Origin: Pseudoselenomonas ruminantium
Lineage (GTDB): Bacteria; Bacillota; Negativicutes; Selenomonadales; Selenomonadaceae
Length of the DNA: 64,000 bases
Direction: 5' to 3'
Assembly (NCBI RefSeq): GCF_900104055.1
Contig: NZ_FNJQ01000006.1
Coordinates: 1 to 64,000, forward strand
Part shown: positions 36,401 through 44,776 of the stretch, in pieces
How the letters are laid out: every line of letters starts with the position of its first letter
Numbering within the stretch: the first letter of the stretch is position 1
Translations under genes and position numbers: made by a program
The notes under the pieces: generated by a model
Told to the model about the DNA's origin: nothing
Seen by the model: the letters and a program-made list of their open reading frames with translations, nothing else
Databases searched by the model: none

Positions 36401-37309
36401 GAGAAGATTACGGCGGATAAGCAGGAAGAGGATATGACGAATGAACTCTTGCGGGCCTCTTGCCGCTTGCAGCCCATGCCGGCATCTGCTCATAAGGAAC
36501 AGGTAGAGCAGATACTGGAGTGGCAATATGATGATAAAGGCCTGACTAACGTCCCAGCCAAGCTCACCGTCACGGAAATCAAGCGACGCTTTGCGGCCGG
36601 GGAAGAACCCGATGAAGAACTGCCTGCAGCCCGGCAGCTGATTGTCATGAACGAGCAGGAAGAATTGGAAGCGGTAACGGACACAAGTTCCCTGACATTT
36701 GTGGAAAAGGCCGCAGAGGATATCGAGACGGACTGGGCACGTCCGCGTTTTATGCAGGAGGTGCGCAAAACGCTTTCGCCAATGGAGCGGGGCACCGTCA
36801 TGCATACGGTCATGCAGCGGCTGGACTTCCATGGCGATCTGAGCTATCAGGGCATCAAAAAGCAGGTGGCAGATCTTGAGGCCAGGGGGATCCTGCCCGA
36901 AGGCGCCGGCAAGGTCGTTTATATCAAGGGCATACAGGGCTTCTTTGAGTCGTCGCTGGGGGCGCAGGTGAAAGAGGCCCGCAGCCTTTACCGCGAACTG
37001 CCCTTTAGCCGGATGCTTAAAGCGAAGGATTTTTATCCCGAAGTGCAGGAGGAAGATGAACGGGTATTCACGCAGGGCGTGATTGATCTGCTCGTGGAAA
37101 CGGCTGCCGGTGAGCTTATCCTGATTGACTACAAAACTGACAAAATGACCAATCCGGACCGCATCCGGCGGCGCTATCAGATACAGCTGGACCTGTATCG
37201 CAGTGCTGTGGAGGCCATCCTGGGGCGGAAGGTGGACAGGAGCTATCTCTATCTGCTGCAGAATGGCAGTTTTGTGCCCATGGATACCACGGTTAAGGAG
37301 GAAGCTTGA
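33407..37309 (+). CDS. addA: AddA, ATP-dependent helicase/nuclease subunit A
   Basis: A 1300-residue UvrD-like helicase with nuclease domain. Features: Walker A AAAGSGKTRVLVERI near residue 18, VTFTNAAAAEMRERI, DISTFHSFCQRLIRQH, Walker B VDEYQDTNGVQE, VGDVKQSIYRFRLADP, the motif MTIHRSKGLEFPVVIV, LYVAMTRAREKLIL, and at the C-terminus the nuclease motif ELILIDYKTDKM. It is the translocating helicase and second nuclease of AddAB. The stop codon TGA overlaps the ATG of the ZIP transporter gene. Confidence 0.96.
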   Translation: MQFTEDQQKAIETCGRNILVAAAAGSGKTRVLVERIIHQITEDEMDVDGLLVVTFTNAAAAEMRERIEGALARELDGITDRKMAARLERQIILLTGADISTFHSFCQRLIRQHIENIDVDPKFRLASEQEMTIMKQDVLETMLTEKYERPMQAEDMPAWESFISFMDDYGDEKDDETIKAAILKLHAFAQSQPFPEKWLQGQQERKAETLADSLWLTAVIPEMKNGLMAIIRQYEDVAVLGRKNPEPAFQAAWAPYGELMQQDLAGLDAIREAFYLLADAPDKGKWDELTYQVSNFSWAAMRGKVYNDLKNDYPQIRQAFVNSRDAVKKELKKFDENYMRQSAEQLEADIYANQQAAAVYAQLALDFSAALQVAKKERNVLDFNDLEHYALQILSTEDETGMVIPSEAALALREKYKSIMVDEYQDTNGVQETILNLIAREDNRFTVGDVKQSIYRFRLADPTLFQAKYDSFVEEPAADDKNMLITMKKNFRSRAEVLAPINFIFDQIMTREAADLDYDERSKLYPGSLDYTEHEHTLKGPLELDLILQEQPDAKEKKKAPVDTAAEDDSEEELQGFKLEAQYIAQRIAKLMEDNPFVFDKDQGTYRPIAYRDIAVLLRAVSGKANILLETLRRSSIPAYANVDGGYFEAAEVRLMLALMKVLDNVRQDIPLAAVLASPIGGFSMEELTQIRLASETGDLYDGLLSSFSLDSKLPQGLAARTAAFQADLARWRSYAISHSVPELIWLLYRETGYYDYVGGLKGGLLRQANLRMLADRAADYERTNYRGLFRFLRFIENLQKRETDLSVARTLGASENVVQIMTIHRSKGLEFPVVIVADTAKGFNFKDLNSSFLMHKDLGIGVKIAQRSRVGRQIYKSLPWQAVCTKIRAEAKAEEMRILYVAMTRAREKLILTGVVKGKALEKKFQKYCKFVEQADVQLPTFAITGANSYLDWVAMALSRHSAGLPLRKEAGLEDVTSNLEQQIEPDALIRVNLCPAEKITADKQEEDMTNELLRASCRLQPMPASAHKEQVEQILEWQYDDKGLTNVPAKLTVTEIKRRFAAGEEPDEELPAARQLIVMNEQEELEAVTDTSSLTFVEKAAEDIETDWARPRFMQEVRKTLSPMERGTVMHTVMQRLDFHGDLSYQGIKKQVADLEARGILPEGAGKVVYIKGIQGFFESSLGAQVKEARSLYRELPFSRMLKAKDFYPEVQEEDERVFTQGVIDLLVETAAGELILIDYKTDKMTNPDRIRRRYQIQLDLYRSAVEAILGRKVDRSYLYLLQNGSFVPMDTTVKEEA

Positions 37310-38094
37310 TGCTATCGGTAGAAATCATGCAGGGGCTATTGATTCCCTTTTTGGGAACCACCTTGGGCGCCGCCTGCGTCTATATACTCAAAAAAGAATT
37401 GAAAGCCGGCGTGCAAAAAGGCCTGATGGGCTTTGCAGCCGGCGTGATGGTGGCGGCTTCCATTTGGAGTTTGCTGATTCCAGCGATGGATGGCAGTGCG
37501 GATATGGGCAGATGGGCCTTTGTGCCGGCTGTAACCGGTTTTTGGACAGGAACATTGTTTTTGCTGCTGCTGGACCATGTGATTCCGCATCTGCATTTGG
37601 ATACGGAGGAAGCCGAAGGACCGAAGTGCAGCCTTCCCAAAACTGCCATGCTGGTGCTGGCCGTGACGCTCCATAACATCCCCGAAGGTATGGCTGTGGG
37701 CGTGGTGTTTGCCGGCTGGCTGGCTGGCAATGCCGATATCACGCTGAGCGGTGCTTTGGCGCTTTCCATCGGCATCGCCATCCAGAACTTCCCCGAAGGC
37801 GCCATCATCTCCCTGCCCTTGCGGGCGGAGGGGATGAGCAAGCACAAATCCTTCATCAGCGGCATGCTCTCGGGTATCGTCGAACCCATCGGCGCTGTCT
37901 TGACCATTCTGGCCGCAACCTATGTCCTGCCTGTTTTGCCATATTTACTGGCCTTCGCCGCCGGTGCCATGATCTATGTCGTGGTGGAAGAGCTCATCCC
38001 GGAAATGTCAGCCGGTGAGCATAGCGACATCGGCGTGCTGACTTTTGCCCTGGGGTTCACGCTGATGATGACTTTGGATGTGGCGTTAGGTTAA
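37309..38094 (+). CDS. ZIP family divalent metal transporter
   Basis: A 261-residue protein with about eight membrane segments, starting at ATG 37309, seven bases after AAGGAGG and overlapping the addA stop by one base. The ZIP metal-binding motifs are present: HNIPEGMAVGVVFAG in helix 4, NFPEGAIISLPLR in helix 5 and a GIVEPIGAVLTI segment. ZIP proteins of this GufA/ZupT type import zinc and related ions into the cytoplasm. Co-transcription with addAB is suggested by the overlap; a functional link is not obvious. Confidence 0.88.
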   Translation: MLSVEIMQGLLIPFLGTTLGAACVYILKKELKAGVQKGLMGFAAGVMVAASIWSLLIPAMDGSADMGRWAFVPAVTGFWTGTLFLLLLDHVIPHLHLDTEEAEGPKCSLPKTAMLVLAVTLHNIPEGMAVGVVFAGWLAGNADITLSGALALSIGIAIQNFPEGAIISLPLRAEGMSKHKSFISGMLSGIVEPIGAVLTILAATYVLPVLPYLLAFAAGAMIYVVVEELIPEMSAGEHSDIGVLTFALGFTLMMTLDVALG

Positions 38095-38142
38095 ATGGTA
38101 AATATAGATTTTTCTAATTAAATATGCTATGATTGATATCGC

Positions 38143-38197
38143 AAGCTGTTGACAAGGCAATGTATGCTGTCAGCAGCTTCTGCGCCCTATGGCGCAA
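38143..38197 (+). promoter_or_regulatory. Two-hairpin leader of the potABCD operon
   Basis: AAGCTGTTGACA (38143-38154) pairs with TGTCAGCAGCTT (38168-38179), a 12-base stem with one G-T, and TGCGCC (38181-38186) pairs with GGCGCA (38191-38196) right after it. No T tract follows, so these are not a simple terminator. They lie in the 130-base gap before potA and would fold in the 5' untranslated mRNA. A regulatory role is inferred; I do not recognise a known riboswitch. Confidence 0.5.
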
Positions 38198-38223
38198 ATA
38201 CAGAACGAGAAAAGGGACGATAA

Positions 38224-39294
38224 ATGGAAAAAGAGCTTCTGCGTCTTGAACGCGTCAACAAAAGTTATGATGGTCGGAAAATCTTGGAAGACCTGGATCT
38301 AACGATTCACGAGAATGAATTTGTAACCCTTTTGGGGCCGTCAGGCTGTGGCAAGACCACGATCCTGCGCATGATTGGTGGCTTTGAGACACCGGACAGC
38401 GGTAAGATCTGGTTTGACGGGCAGGATATCACGAACCTGCAGCCGGAAAAGCGTCAGGTCAATACAGTGTTTCAGAAGTATTCGCTGTTCTCCCATATGG
38501 ACGTGGCGGAAAATATCGCTTTCGGTCTGAAACTCAAGGGGAAGAGTGCAAGTTACATTCGCGATAAGATAAAATATGCCCTGAAGCTGGTGAACCTGGA
38601 TGGCTATGAACATGCCCGGGTAACCCAGATGTCCGGCGGCCAGCAGCAGCGCATTGCCATTGCCCGGGCCATTGTCAACGAGCCAAAGGTGCTGCTTTTG
38701 GATGAGCCGCTTTCTGCGCTTGACCTGAAGCTGAGGCAGAACATGCAGCGGGAACTGGTCAAGATCAAACGGGAACTGGGCATTACCTTTGTATTCGTCA
38801 CCCATGACCAGGAAGAAGCCCTGTCCATGTCCGATACGGTCGTGGTCATGAACCAGGGCTGGATTCAGCAGATCGGCACGCCAGAAAACGTGTACAATGA
38901 GCCGGAGAACGCTTTTGTGGCCGACTTTATCGGCGACAGCAATATCATTGACGGCATCATGGTGCGGGATAAGCTCGTGCATCTGCTGGGCAAGGATATT
39001 CCTTGTATCAATACGGGCTTTGGCGAAAATGTGCCGGTAGATGTGCAGATCCGCCCCGAGGATATTCAGATCTGTGCACCCGAGGACGGTCAGTTCACGG
39101 GCAAAATCAAGCAGGTCATCTTCAAGGGCACGGTCTATGATATCACCATTGAAGCGGGCGGCTTTGAATGGCTGGTGCAGACCATCACGGGTCATGAACA
39201 GGGCAAGGAAGTGGGCTTAAAATTAGCTGCTTCTAATATTCAGATCATGGCTAAGCCCGAGTCCGAGGACGAGGAGGCCGTGAGCGATGAATGA
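38224..39294 (+). CDS. potA: PotA, spermidine/putrescine ABC transporter ATPase
   Basis: A 356-residue ABC ATPase. Walker A GPSGCGKTT near residue 40, Q-loop FQKYSLFSHM, signature MSGGQQQRIAIARAI, Walker B VLLLDEPLSALDLKLR and H-loop FVFVTHDQEE are all intact, followed by a C-terminal TOBE domain (VDVQIRPEDIQICAPEDG). It powers uptake of polyamines together with PotB, PotC and PotD, encoded immediately downstream in overlapping order. Confidence 0.93.
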   Translation: MEKELLRLERVNKSYDGRKILEDLDLTIHENEFVTLLGPSGCGKTTILRMIGGFETPDSGKIWFDGQDITNLQPEKRQVNTVFQKYSLFSHMDVAENIAFGLKLKGKSASYIRDKIKYALKLVNLDGYEHARVTQMSGGQQQRIAIARAIVNEPKVLLLDEPLSALDLKLRQNMQRELVKIKRELGITFVFVTHDQEEALSMSDTVVVMNQGWIQQIGTPENVYNEPENAFVADFIGDSNIIDGIMVRDKLVHLLGKDIPCINTGFGENVPVDVQIRPEDIQICAPEDGQFTGKIKQVIFKGTVYDITIEAGGFEWLVQTITGHEQGKEVGLKLAASNIQIMAKPESEDEEAVSDE

Positions 39295-40132
39295 GCGACT
39301 GTCTACGCAGCGGTTTTTGGCTCTGCCCTTCGGTCTTTGGTCCGTCCTGTTCATCGTGCTGCCGCTGTTCTTTGTCCTTTGGAACGGTCTGAAGGCCGAG
39401 ACGGGCGGTTTTACGCTGGAACATCTGCAGACGGTATTGCAATGGGAATATCTGAAAGCGCTGGGGCTTTCGGTAGAGCTGGCGCTTGTCAGCACCTTTA
39501 TCTGTCTGGTATTGGCCTATCCTTTGTGCTTGATCCTGCGGGAGCGCAAGGAAAGCCGCGGCCTTCTGGTCTTTGTGTTGTTCCTGCTGCCGCTTTGGAT
39601 GAATTCGCTGCTGACTACCATGGCCTGGCAGACAATCTTGGAAAAGCATGGTCTGCTCAATATGTTCTTGCAGGTAATCGGTATGCCGAAAGTGCATATC
39701 ATCAACACGCCGCTGGCCATCATCATCGGCATGGTCTATAATTTTCTGCCGTATATGGTGCTGCCGCTCTATGTGGCAATCAACCGCATTGATAACAGCA
39801 TCATCGAAGCGGCCCGGGATTTGGGGGCTAATCCCTATCAGACTTTGCGGCGGGTGCTCCTGCCTTTGTCCATGCCGGGCATTGTCAGCGGTTCCACTAT
39901 GGTGTTCATTCCGGCGCTGACCACCTTCGTGATCAGTGCCCTGCTGGGCGGCAATAAGGTATTGCTGGTCGGTAATATCATTGAACAGGAATTTACGGCG
40001 GCCTATGACTGGCAGCTGGGAAGCGCCCTTTCGATGGTGCTTATGGTCTTCATCATCCTGAATATCCTGCTGGAAGCCTTCACGGAAAATGGTGAAACGG
40101 GCAAGCAGGCGAAGAAAGGAGCAAGGCCATAA
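39287..40132 (+). CDS. potB: PotB, polyamine ABC transporter permease
   Basis: A 281-residue permease with six membrane helices and the EAA loop EAARDLGANPYQTLRRVLLP that docks onto PotA. It overlaps potA by eight bases and potC by one. The opening region (LPLFFVLWNGLKAETGGFTL) and the short N-terminus are typical of PotB. Confidence 0.92.
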   Translation: MNERLSTQRFLALPFGLWSVLFIVLPLFFVLWNGLKAETGGFTLEHLQTVLQWEYLKALGLSVELALVSTFICLVLAYPLCLILRERKESRGLLVFVLFLLPLWMNSLLTTMAWQTILEKHGLLNMFLQVIGMPKVHIINTPLAIIIGMVYNFLPYMVLPLYVAINRIDNSIIEAARDLGANPYQTLRRVLLPLSMPGIVSGSTMVFIPALTTFVISALLGGNKVLLVGNIIEQEFTAAYDWQLGSALSMVLMVFIILNILLEAFTENGETGKQAKKGARP

Positions 40133-40932
40133 TGCAGAAAATCAAGAACACCTATCTCGGCCTCATTGTGGCTTTCCTCTATGCGCCCATCGTGGTGCTG
40201 ATTGCCCAGTCCTTCAATGCGAGCCGCTATCGCGGGCAGTGGACGGGCTTTACCTGGGAATGGTATGAAAAGCTGCTGGAGAGCGAAGATATCATCAATG
40301 CTTTTTCCAATACCTTGACCATCGGCGTAACGTCTGCCCTGCTGGCAACTTTATTGGCTCTGCTCACAGCTCTGGGCATGCGGCAGATGGGACGGCAGAG
40401 CCGGATGCTCCTGCGGGGGCTGGCCAATGTTCCTCTGCTTAACGCTGATATCGTTACCAGCATTTCGCTGATGCTGCTCTTCCTTGGTCTGGGACTGAAG
40501 CTTGGTTACGATACCATCCTGCTGGCCCATATCGTCATCAGCTTGCCCTATGCGATGCTCTGCATCCTGCCGCAGGTACTCACAATGGATAATGTCTGGT
40601 ATGAGGCGGCCCGCGATCTGGGGGCGACACCGTTGCAGGCCTTCTGCAAGGTCATCCTGCCGGAGCTGATGCCAGGTATCATCGCCGCGTTCCTGCTCTC
40701 CTTTGCCATGAGTGCCGATGACTTCATCGTGACGTATTTCACCAAAGGTGCAGGCATCGAGACGCTGACTACGGAAATCTATGCGGAATTGAAACTCGGC
40801 GTGCATCCGGAGATGTATGCCCTGTCCACGTTGTTTTTCTGTGGCGTGCTGGTCTTTGCAGCCCTGCTGATGCTCAACTATAAGGTAATCAACCGTTATC
40901 GCCAGGCGGAGAAAAGGGGGCAGGAAGCATGA
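40132..40932 (+). CDS. potC: PotC, polyamine ABC transporter permease
   Basis: A 266-residue permease with six membrane helices, a PotC-like start (LIVAFLYAPIVVLIAQSFNA) and the EAA loop EAARDLGATPLQAFCKVILP. The SADDFIVTYFTKGAGIETLT segment is typical of PotC. Its ATG overlaps the potB stop and its stop overlaps potD by four bases. Confidence 0.93.
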   Translation: MQKIKNTYLGLIVAFLYAPIVVLIAQSFNASRYRGQWTGFTWEWYEKLLESEDIINAFSNTLTIGVTSALLATLLALLTALGMRQMGRQSRMLLRGLANVPLLNADIVTSISLMLLFLGLGLKLGYDTILLAHIVISLPYAMLCILPQVLTMDNVWYEAARDLGATPLQAFCKVILPELMPGIIAAFLLSFAMSADDFIVTYFTKGAGIETLTTEIYAELKLGVHPEMYALSTLFFCGVLVFAALLMLNYKVINRYRQAEKRGQEA

Positions 40933-42017
40933 AATGGTTAAATGAATACCTGCGTTCCCTGTTGCTGGTGATGTTGGTACTCACAACTTTCACACTGACC
41001 GGCTGCGATATGTTTGCCGAGGAGGAAGAAGAGGGCGAAAATGTCCTCTACGTTTACAGCTGGGGCGATTATCTTAGCGAGGATGTTATCAAGCAGTTCG
41101 AAGAGGAAACCGGTATCAAGGTCGTGCTCGATGAATACGACACCAACGAGAGCATGTATCCTCGCATTGCCGAAGGGGCTGAGGCCTATGATGTGCTATG
41201 TCCTTCCGACTATATGATCAACAAGCTCATTCATAATGACCTTCTCCAGCCGCTGGATTTCAGCCAGCTGCCCAATGCCCGCAAGAATATCGGGCAGGAC
41301 TTCTTTGACCAGTCAAAAATGTTTGACCGTGAAGGCAAGTACAGCGTCCCCTATTGCTGGGGCACCGTAGGCATCATGTACAATACGAAGATGGTGCAGG
41401 AGCCTGTGGATAGCTGGAAAATCCTTTGGGATGAAAAGTATAAGGACAATATCCTGATGCAGGATTCGGCCCGCGATGCGATCATGATTCCCTTGCGGCT
41501 GCTGGGCTATTCCATGAACACCACCAATGAGGCAGAACTTCGGGAAGCCCGTGACCTGCTGATCAAGCAGAAACCGCTGGTGCAGGCCTATGGCGTGGAC
41601 GATATCCGCGACAAGCTGAGCTCCGGTGAGGCCGCCTTGGGCGTCATCTTCTCCGGCGAAGCCATCAAGCTCATGAAGTCCAATCCGGATCTCCGCTTCC
41701 AGCCAGCACCCAAGGAAGGAACGAATGTCTGGATTGACAGCTGGGTGATTCCGAAGAATGCCCGCCATGTGGAAAATGCGCATAAGTTCATCGATTTCAT
41801 GTGCCGCACGGACATCGCGGCCGCTAACTTTGAAGAACTGGGCTATTCCACGCCGAACATAACTGTGCGCGATGAGGTGGAAGAAGACCTCGGTGAGTAT
41901 GTTGATGTGGCCTTCCCGCCGGAAGAGGTCTACAAAGGCCAGGAATCCTACAGCTATTTGGGTGAGGCTTTGGACAAGCTCTACACGAAACTTTGGCTGC
42001 AGGTAAAAGTAGACTAA
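40929..42017 (+). CDS. potD: PotD, polyamine-binding lipoprotein
   Basis: A 362-residue periplasmic binding protein with a lipoprotein signal (LLLVMLVLTTFTLTGCD). The mature part has the PotD features LYVYSWGDYLSEDVIKQFEE, YDVLCPSDYMINKLI, PYCWGTVGIMYNTKMV and NVWIDSWVIPKNARHVENAH. It delivers spermidine or putrescine to the PotBC channel. As a lipoprotein it is anchored in a membrane facing the periplasm. Confidence 0.93.
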   Translation: MKWLNEYLRSLLLVMLVLTTFTLTGCDMFAEEEEEGENVLYVYSWGDYLSEDVIKQFEEETGIKVVLDEYDTNESMYPRIAEGAEAYDVLCPSDYMINKLIHNDLLQPLDFSQLPNARKNIGQDFFDQSKMFDREGKYSVPYCWGTVGIMYNTKMVQEPVDSWKILWDEKYKDNILMQDSARDAIMIPLRLLGYSMNTTNEAELREARDLLIKQKPLVQAYGVDDIRDKLSSGEAALGVIFSGEAIKLMKSNPDLRFQPAPKEGTNVWIDSWVIPKNARHVENAHKFIDFMCRTDIAAANFEELGYSTPNITVRDEVEEDLGEYVDVAFPPEEVYKGQESYSYLGEALDKLYTKLWLQVKVD

Positions 42018-42099
42018 TAATAAATAAAGGAAAAACAGCTTCTTTGTGGAATAATATATCTATAGACAAATTTCCAAGAACAAAGGAGTTGTTTTTTTC

Positions 42100-42543
42100 A
42101 TGAATATCAAAGCCGAAGCATTCAGCAAGTATTTGGAAGAGAAGAAGATTGAAGCATTTCAGGTGGAAGAGATTGCCGACGATGCGCAGCATACGGTGGT
42201 ATACCGTTCCCATGTGGTCGTGGAAGGCCAGCAGCTGCCTACGCTGGTACTCTTAGACGATAGCGTGTTCTCCATGATCCGCGTGCAGATCTCGCCGAAT
42301 GCCCGCACGGAGGAAAATGAACTGGCCGTCCTGCGTCTGGTCAGCGAACAGAATATGAAGTTCAAGCCTTTCAAGCTCTACTTTGACCAGTCAGGCGCAT
42401 TGATTCTCGATATCTGTCTGTTGACGCCGGGCAATGAAGAAAAAGATTTCGAGCGTCTGGGCGATGAAATTTATGGTATGTTTGACGTGCTGATCAAGTT
42501 CCTGGAAGAAAATTATCGGGGCTGGATGAAGGAAATCTGGTAA
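42100..42543 (+). CDS. YbjN-like conserved hypothetical protein
   Basis: A 147-residue soluble protein with AAAGGAG in front of ATG 42100 and its own terminator. The alpha-beta pattern (LVLLDDSVFSMIRVQISPNA, ALILDICLLTPGNEEKDFER) resembles the YbjN / type III secretion chaperone-like fold. No catalytic motif is visible. Its role is unknown; the position between pot genes and flagellins gives no clear hint. Confidence 0.6.
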   Translation: MNIKAEAFSKYLEEKKIEAFQVEEIADDAQHTVVYRSHVVVEGQQLPTLVLLDDSVFSMIRVQISPNARTEENELAVLRLVSEQNMKFKPFKLYFDQSGALILDICLLTPGNEEKDFERLGDEIYGMFDVLIKFLEENYRGWMKEIW

Positions 42544-42553
42544 GAACTTGCGC

Positions 42554-42594
42554 AAACTGCCGTCCTGCTGACATTTCAGGACGGCAGTTTTTTT
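42554..42594 (+). terminator. Rho-independent terminator
   Basis: A perfect 14-base stem, AAACTGCCGTCCTG (42554-42567) with CAGGACGGCAGTTT (42577-42590), followed by T-rich sequence. Confidence 0.92.
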
Positions 42595-42616
42595 GTAGAA
42601 AAAGTTTGCTGACCGC

Positions 42617-42643
42617 TTAAGTTTCTCCCTAAATATACGATAT
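42617..42643 (+). promoter_or_regulatory. Sigma-28 (flagellar) promoter
   Basis: TTAAGTTT (42617-42624), 11 bases, TACGATAT (42636-42643). The flagellar consensus is TAAAGTTT-N11-GCCGATAA, so the spacing is exact and the boxes match closely. It drives the flagellin gene from about 130 bases upstream. Confidence 0.7.
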
Positions 42644-42771
42644 ATAAGGTAAGCGAAACTATATAAGGGGGTAGGTGTTCCCTTTTGGGGATAGATTTGC
42701 ATCTCACATGGAGTGTGAGAGAGCAGATGCAGTAACAAGGCTGGATATTATCAGGGAGGATGTGTGAAGCC

Positions 42772-44676
42772 ATGTCTATGGTTGTTAAAAACAATATCTC
42801 GGCGATTAGGACGCTGGGCACACTAAACAAGAACTCGGCGGCACTCGCCAAAAGCCTGCAACAAGTGTCCTCGGGCATGAAAATCAATTCCGCGGCCGAT
42901 GACAATTCCGGATATGCCATCGCCGAGCGGATGCAGGTGCGGATACGGTCACTGGACCAGGCAGATCAAAATACGCAGAATGGTGCGAATCTGCTGAAAG
43001 TGGCAGAAGGATCTGTCTCTTCCACGATTGATATTCTGCGCACCATGAAGGAAAAAGCCATCAATGCAGCCAACGATACCAATACCGACACAGATCGGGG
43101 CATTATCCAAAAAGAAATGGATCAGTTCATCGACCAGGTGGATGACAACGCCCTGATTACTTACAATGGAAAGACATTGGTCGATGGCAGCAAGATGCCC
43201 AAAGGCAATGCTACGCGGACGTCGCTGACCAATCAGAGTCTCGACAAATCAACTACAGGCCTTACCGCGCTGGTGGATCTGAAGAACCGCAATGGTGAGA
43301 GCCTGAATATCCTGACATCGGACAGGATTACTGTATCCTATGTGATTCAGGGGCAGAACTATAGCAAGGAAATCGAGATTGATGCTACTAAAACACTGAA
43401 TGATGTGTTGGTCGAAGCGATGGATCCTTATATTGATGTAAGCAATAACCCACAATTACGTGCAGCTAATGAAGCATATAACAGTGCAGTAAGTACGGCT
43501 AATGCCAATTATGCAGCAGCCGAGAGTACAGCAAATACTAACTTCAATAATGCGGTAAATGCGGCTACGGCTACATATAATCAGAATGTATATGATCCTG
43601 TTCATTCATATAGTAACAAGACAACTACGTATACGAATATAACTTTATCAGAAGCAATATCGCTAGCTGCTGCGGATGTGGAACTGAATACCCAGACATA
43701 TTCCACCCAGAATAGAATTTTGACGGAGCATCCTAGCACAGATAATACCTATTGGAGCAATATGCAAACAACTTTTGGCCTTACGTATGCTAGTTATTCT
43801 AGCATGGCTGCAGATACTAGTACTGCTTTAGCCTCGACACAAGCGGTTTATACAACATATTCGAACCAGCTAAGTACACTTATAAGTGAACAAACTGAAA
43901 TTAAGGAAAGTGCAATATCTACGGCAGCATCGACAAGGGATTCGGCTATTGCTTCGGCCTTGGCTATAAAGGTTGCAGAAATCTCTTCAGCTGTGGAAAC
44001 CTATCAGGGGAACATAGGTGAATTGATTCCCTACCAGCTAACAATGGACCATGGTTATATTGTCGGTCAGGATGCCGCTGGTAATGATGTCTATACCGCC
44101 GATATGGGGTCAGGGCTGACCATCCGGGCTGCTGGTACTGGCAATAAGTATCAGTTGGCAGGTTTTACCTTTAATGTCACGGATGTTAATGGACAGATCA
44201 AGAAAAATGTTAACGCTGTACTGGATAACTTCACGGAAAGCATTCGTGCCTTTGATGAGTCATCGGATCGCTCACTTACATTCCAGGTGGATGCCAAGGC
44301 CAATCAGGCCATCAAGATTGGTCTTACAGATATGCGTTCCGAGGCCTTGGGGCTCAAGGGGGCTGATGGTACAACCATCAGTTTGGCAACCCAGAAGAGC
44401 GCCAATGTGGCGGTCAATGTTCTCGATAATGCAATCAAGAAGGCATTGGATCAGCAGACCGATATCGGCGCTATCGCCAACCGTCTGAATCAGACCTCAG
44501 CGAATCTGCATATTGCCCGGGATAACGTACAGGCTTCGGAATCGACCATCCGGGATGCCGATATGGCCAAGGCAATGACCGAATATACCAAGAACAACGT
44601 CCTCCTGCAAGCGTCCCAGTCCATGCTGGCACAAGCCAATCAATCGAGTTCATCGGTACTGGGATTACTGCAGTAA
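42772..44676 (+). CDS. fliC: Flagellin
   Basis: I start at ATG 42772, after AGGGAGGA, because the product MSMVVKNNISAIRTLGTLNK then matches the second flagellin. The N-terminal D0/D1 region (LQQVSSGMKINSAADDNSGY, NTQNGANLLKVAEGSVSSTI) and C-terminal D1/D0 region (IRDADMAKAMTEYTKNNVLL, ANQSSSSVLGLLQ) are complete. Between residues ~230 and ~415 is a hypervariable region rich in Ala, Asn, Ser and Thr with coiled-coil character and AT-rich DNA. It forms the filament and is exported by the flagellar type III apparatus. Two glycosyltransferase genes follow. Confidence 0.95.
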   Translation: MSMVVKNNISAIRTLGTLNKNSAALAKSLQQVSSGMKINSAADDNSGYAIAERMQVRIRSLDQADQNTQNGANLLKVAEGSVSSTIDILRTMKEKAINAANDTNTDTDRGIIQKEMDQFIDQVDDNALITYNGKTLVDGSKMPKGNATRTSLTNQSLDKSTTGLTALVDLKNRNGESLNILTSDRITVSYVIQGQNYSKEIEIDATKTLNDVLVEAMDPYIDVSNNPQLRAANEAYNSAVSTANANYAAAESTANTNFNNAVNAATATYNQNVYDPVHSYSNKTTTYTNITLSEAISLAAADVELNTQTYSTQNRILTEHPSTDNTYWSNMQTTFGLTYASYSSMAADTSTALASTQAVYTTYSNQLSTLISEQTEIKESAISTAASTRDSAIASALAIKVAEISSAVETYQGNIGELIPYQLTMDHGYIVGQDAAGNDVYTADMGSGLTIRAAGTGNKYQLAGFTFNVTDVNGQIKKNVNAVLDNFTESIRAFDESSDRSLTFQVDAKANQAIKIGLTDMRSEALGLKGADGTTISLATQKSANVAVNVLDNAIKKALDQQTDIGAIANRLNQTSANLHIARDNVQASESTIRDADMAKAMTEYTKNNVLLQASQSMLAQANQSSSSVLGLLQ

Positions 44677-44690
44677 GATAATATTCAGCC

Positions 44691-44720
44691 GAAAAAGTCT
44701 CCCGTAAGGGAGGCTTTTTC
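44691..44720 (+). terminator. Rho-independent terminator after flagellin
   Basis: GAAAAAGTCTCCC (44691-44703), loop GTAA, GGGAGGCTTTTTC (44708-44720), with one T-G pair; the T run is within the stem. Confidence 0.85.
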
Positions 44721-44776
44721 GTGTTGGCAGCGTATATATACAGTATGAATTTATACGATTAAGTGAGGTGGCAGCA

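Noticed and set aside
38149..38177. TTGACA at 38149 as a promoter for potABCD
   Set aside because: No acceptable -10 box lies 16-18 bases downstream, and the sequence is one arm of the leader hairpin.
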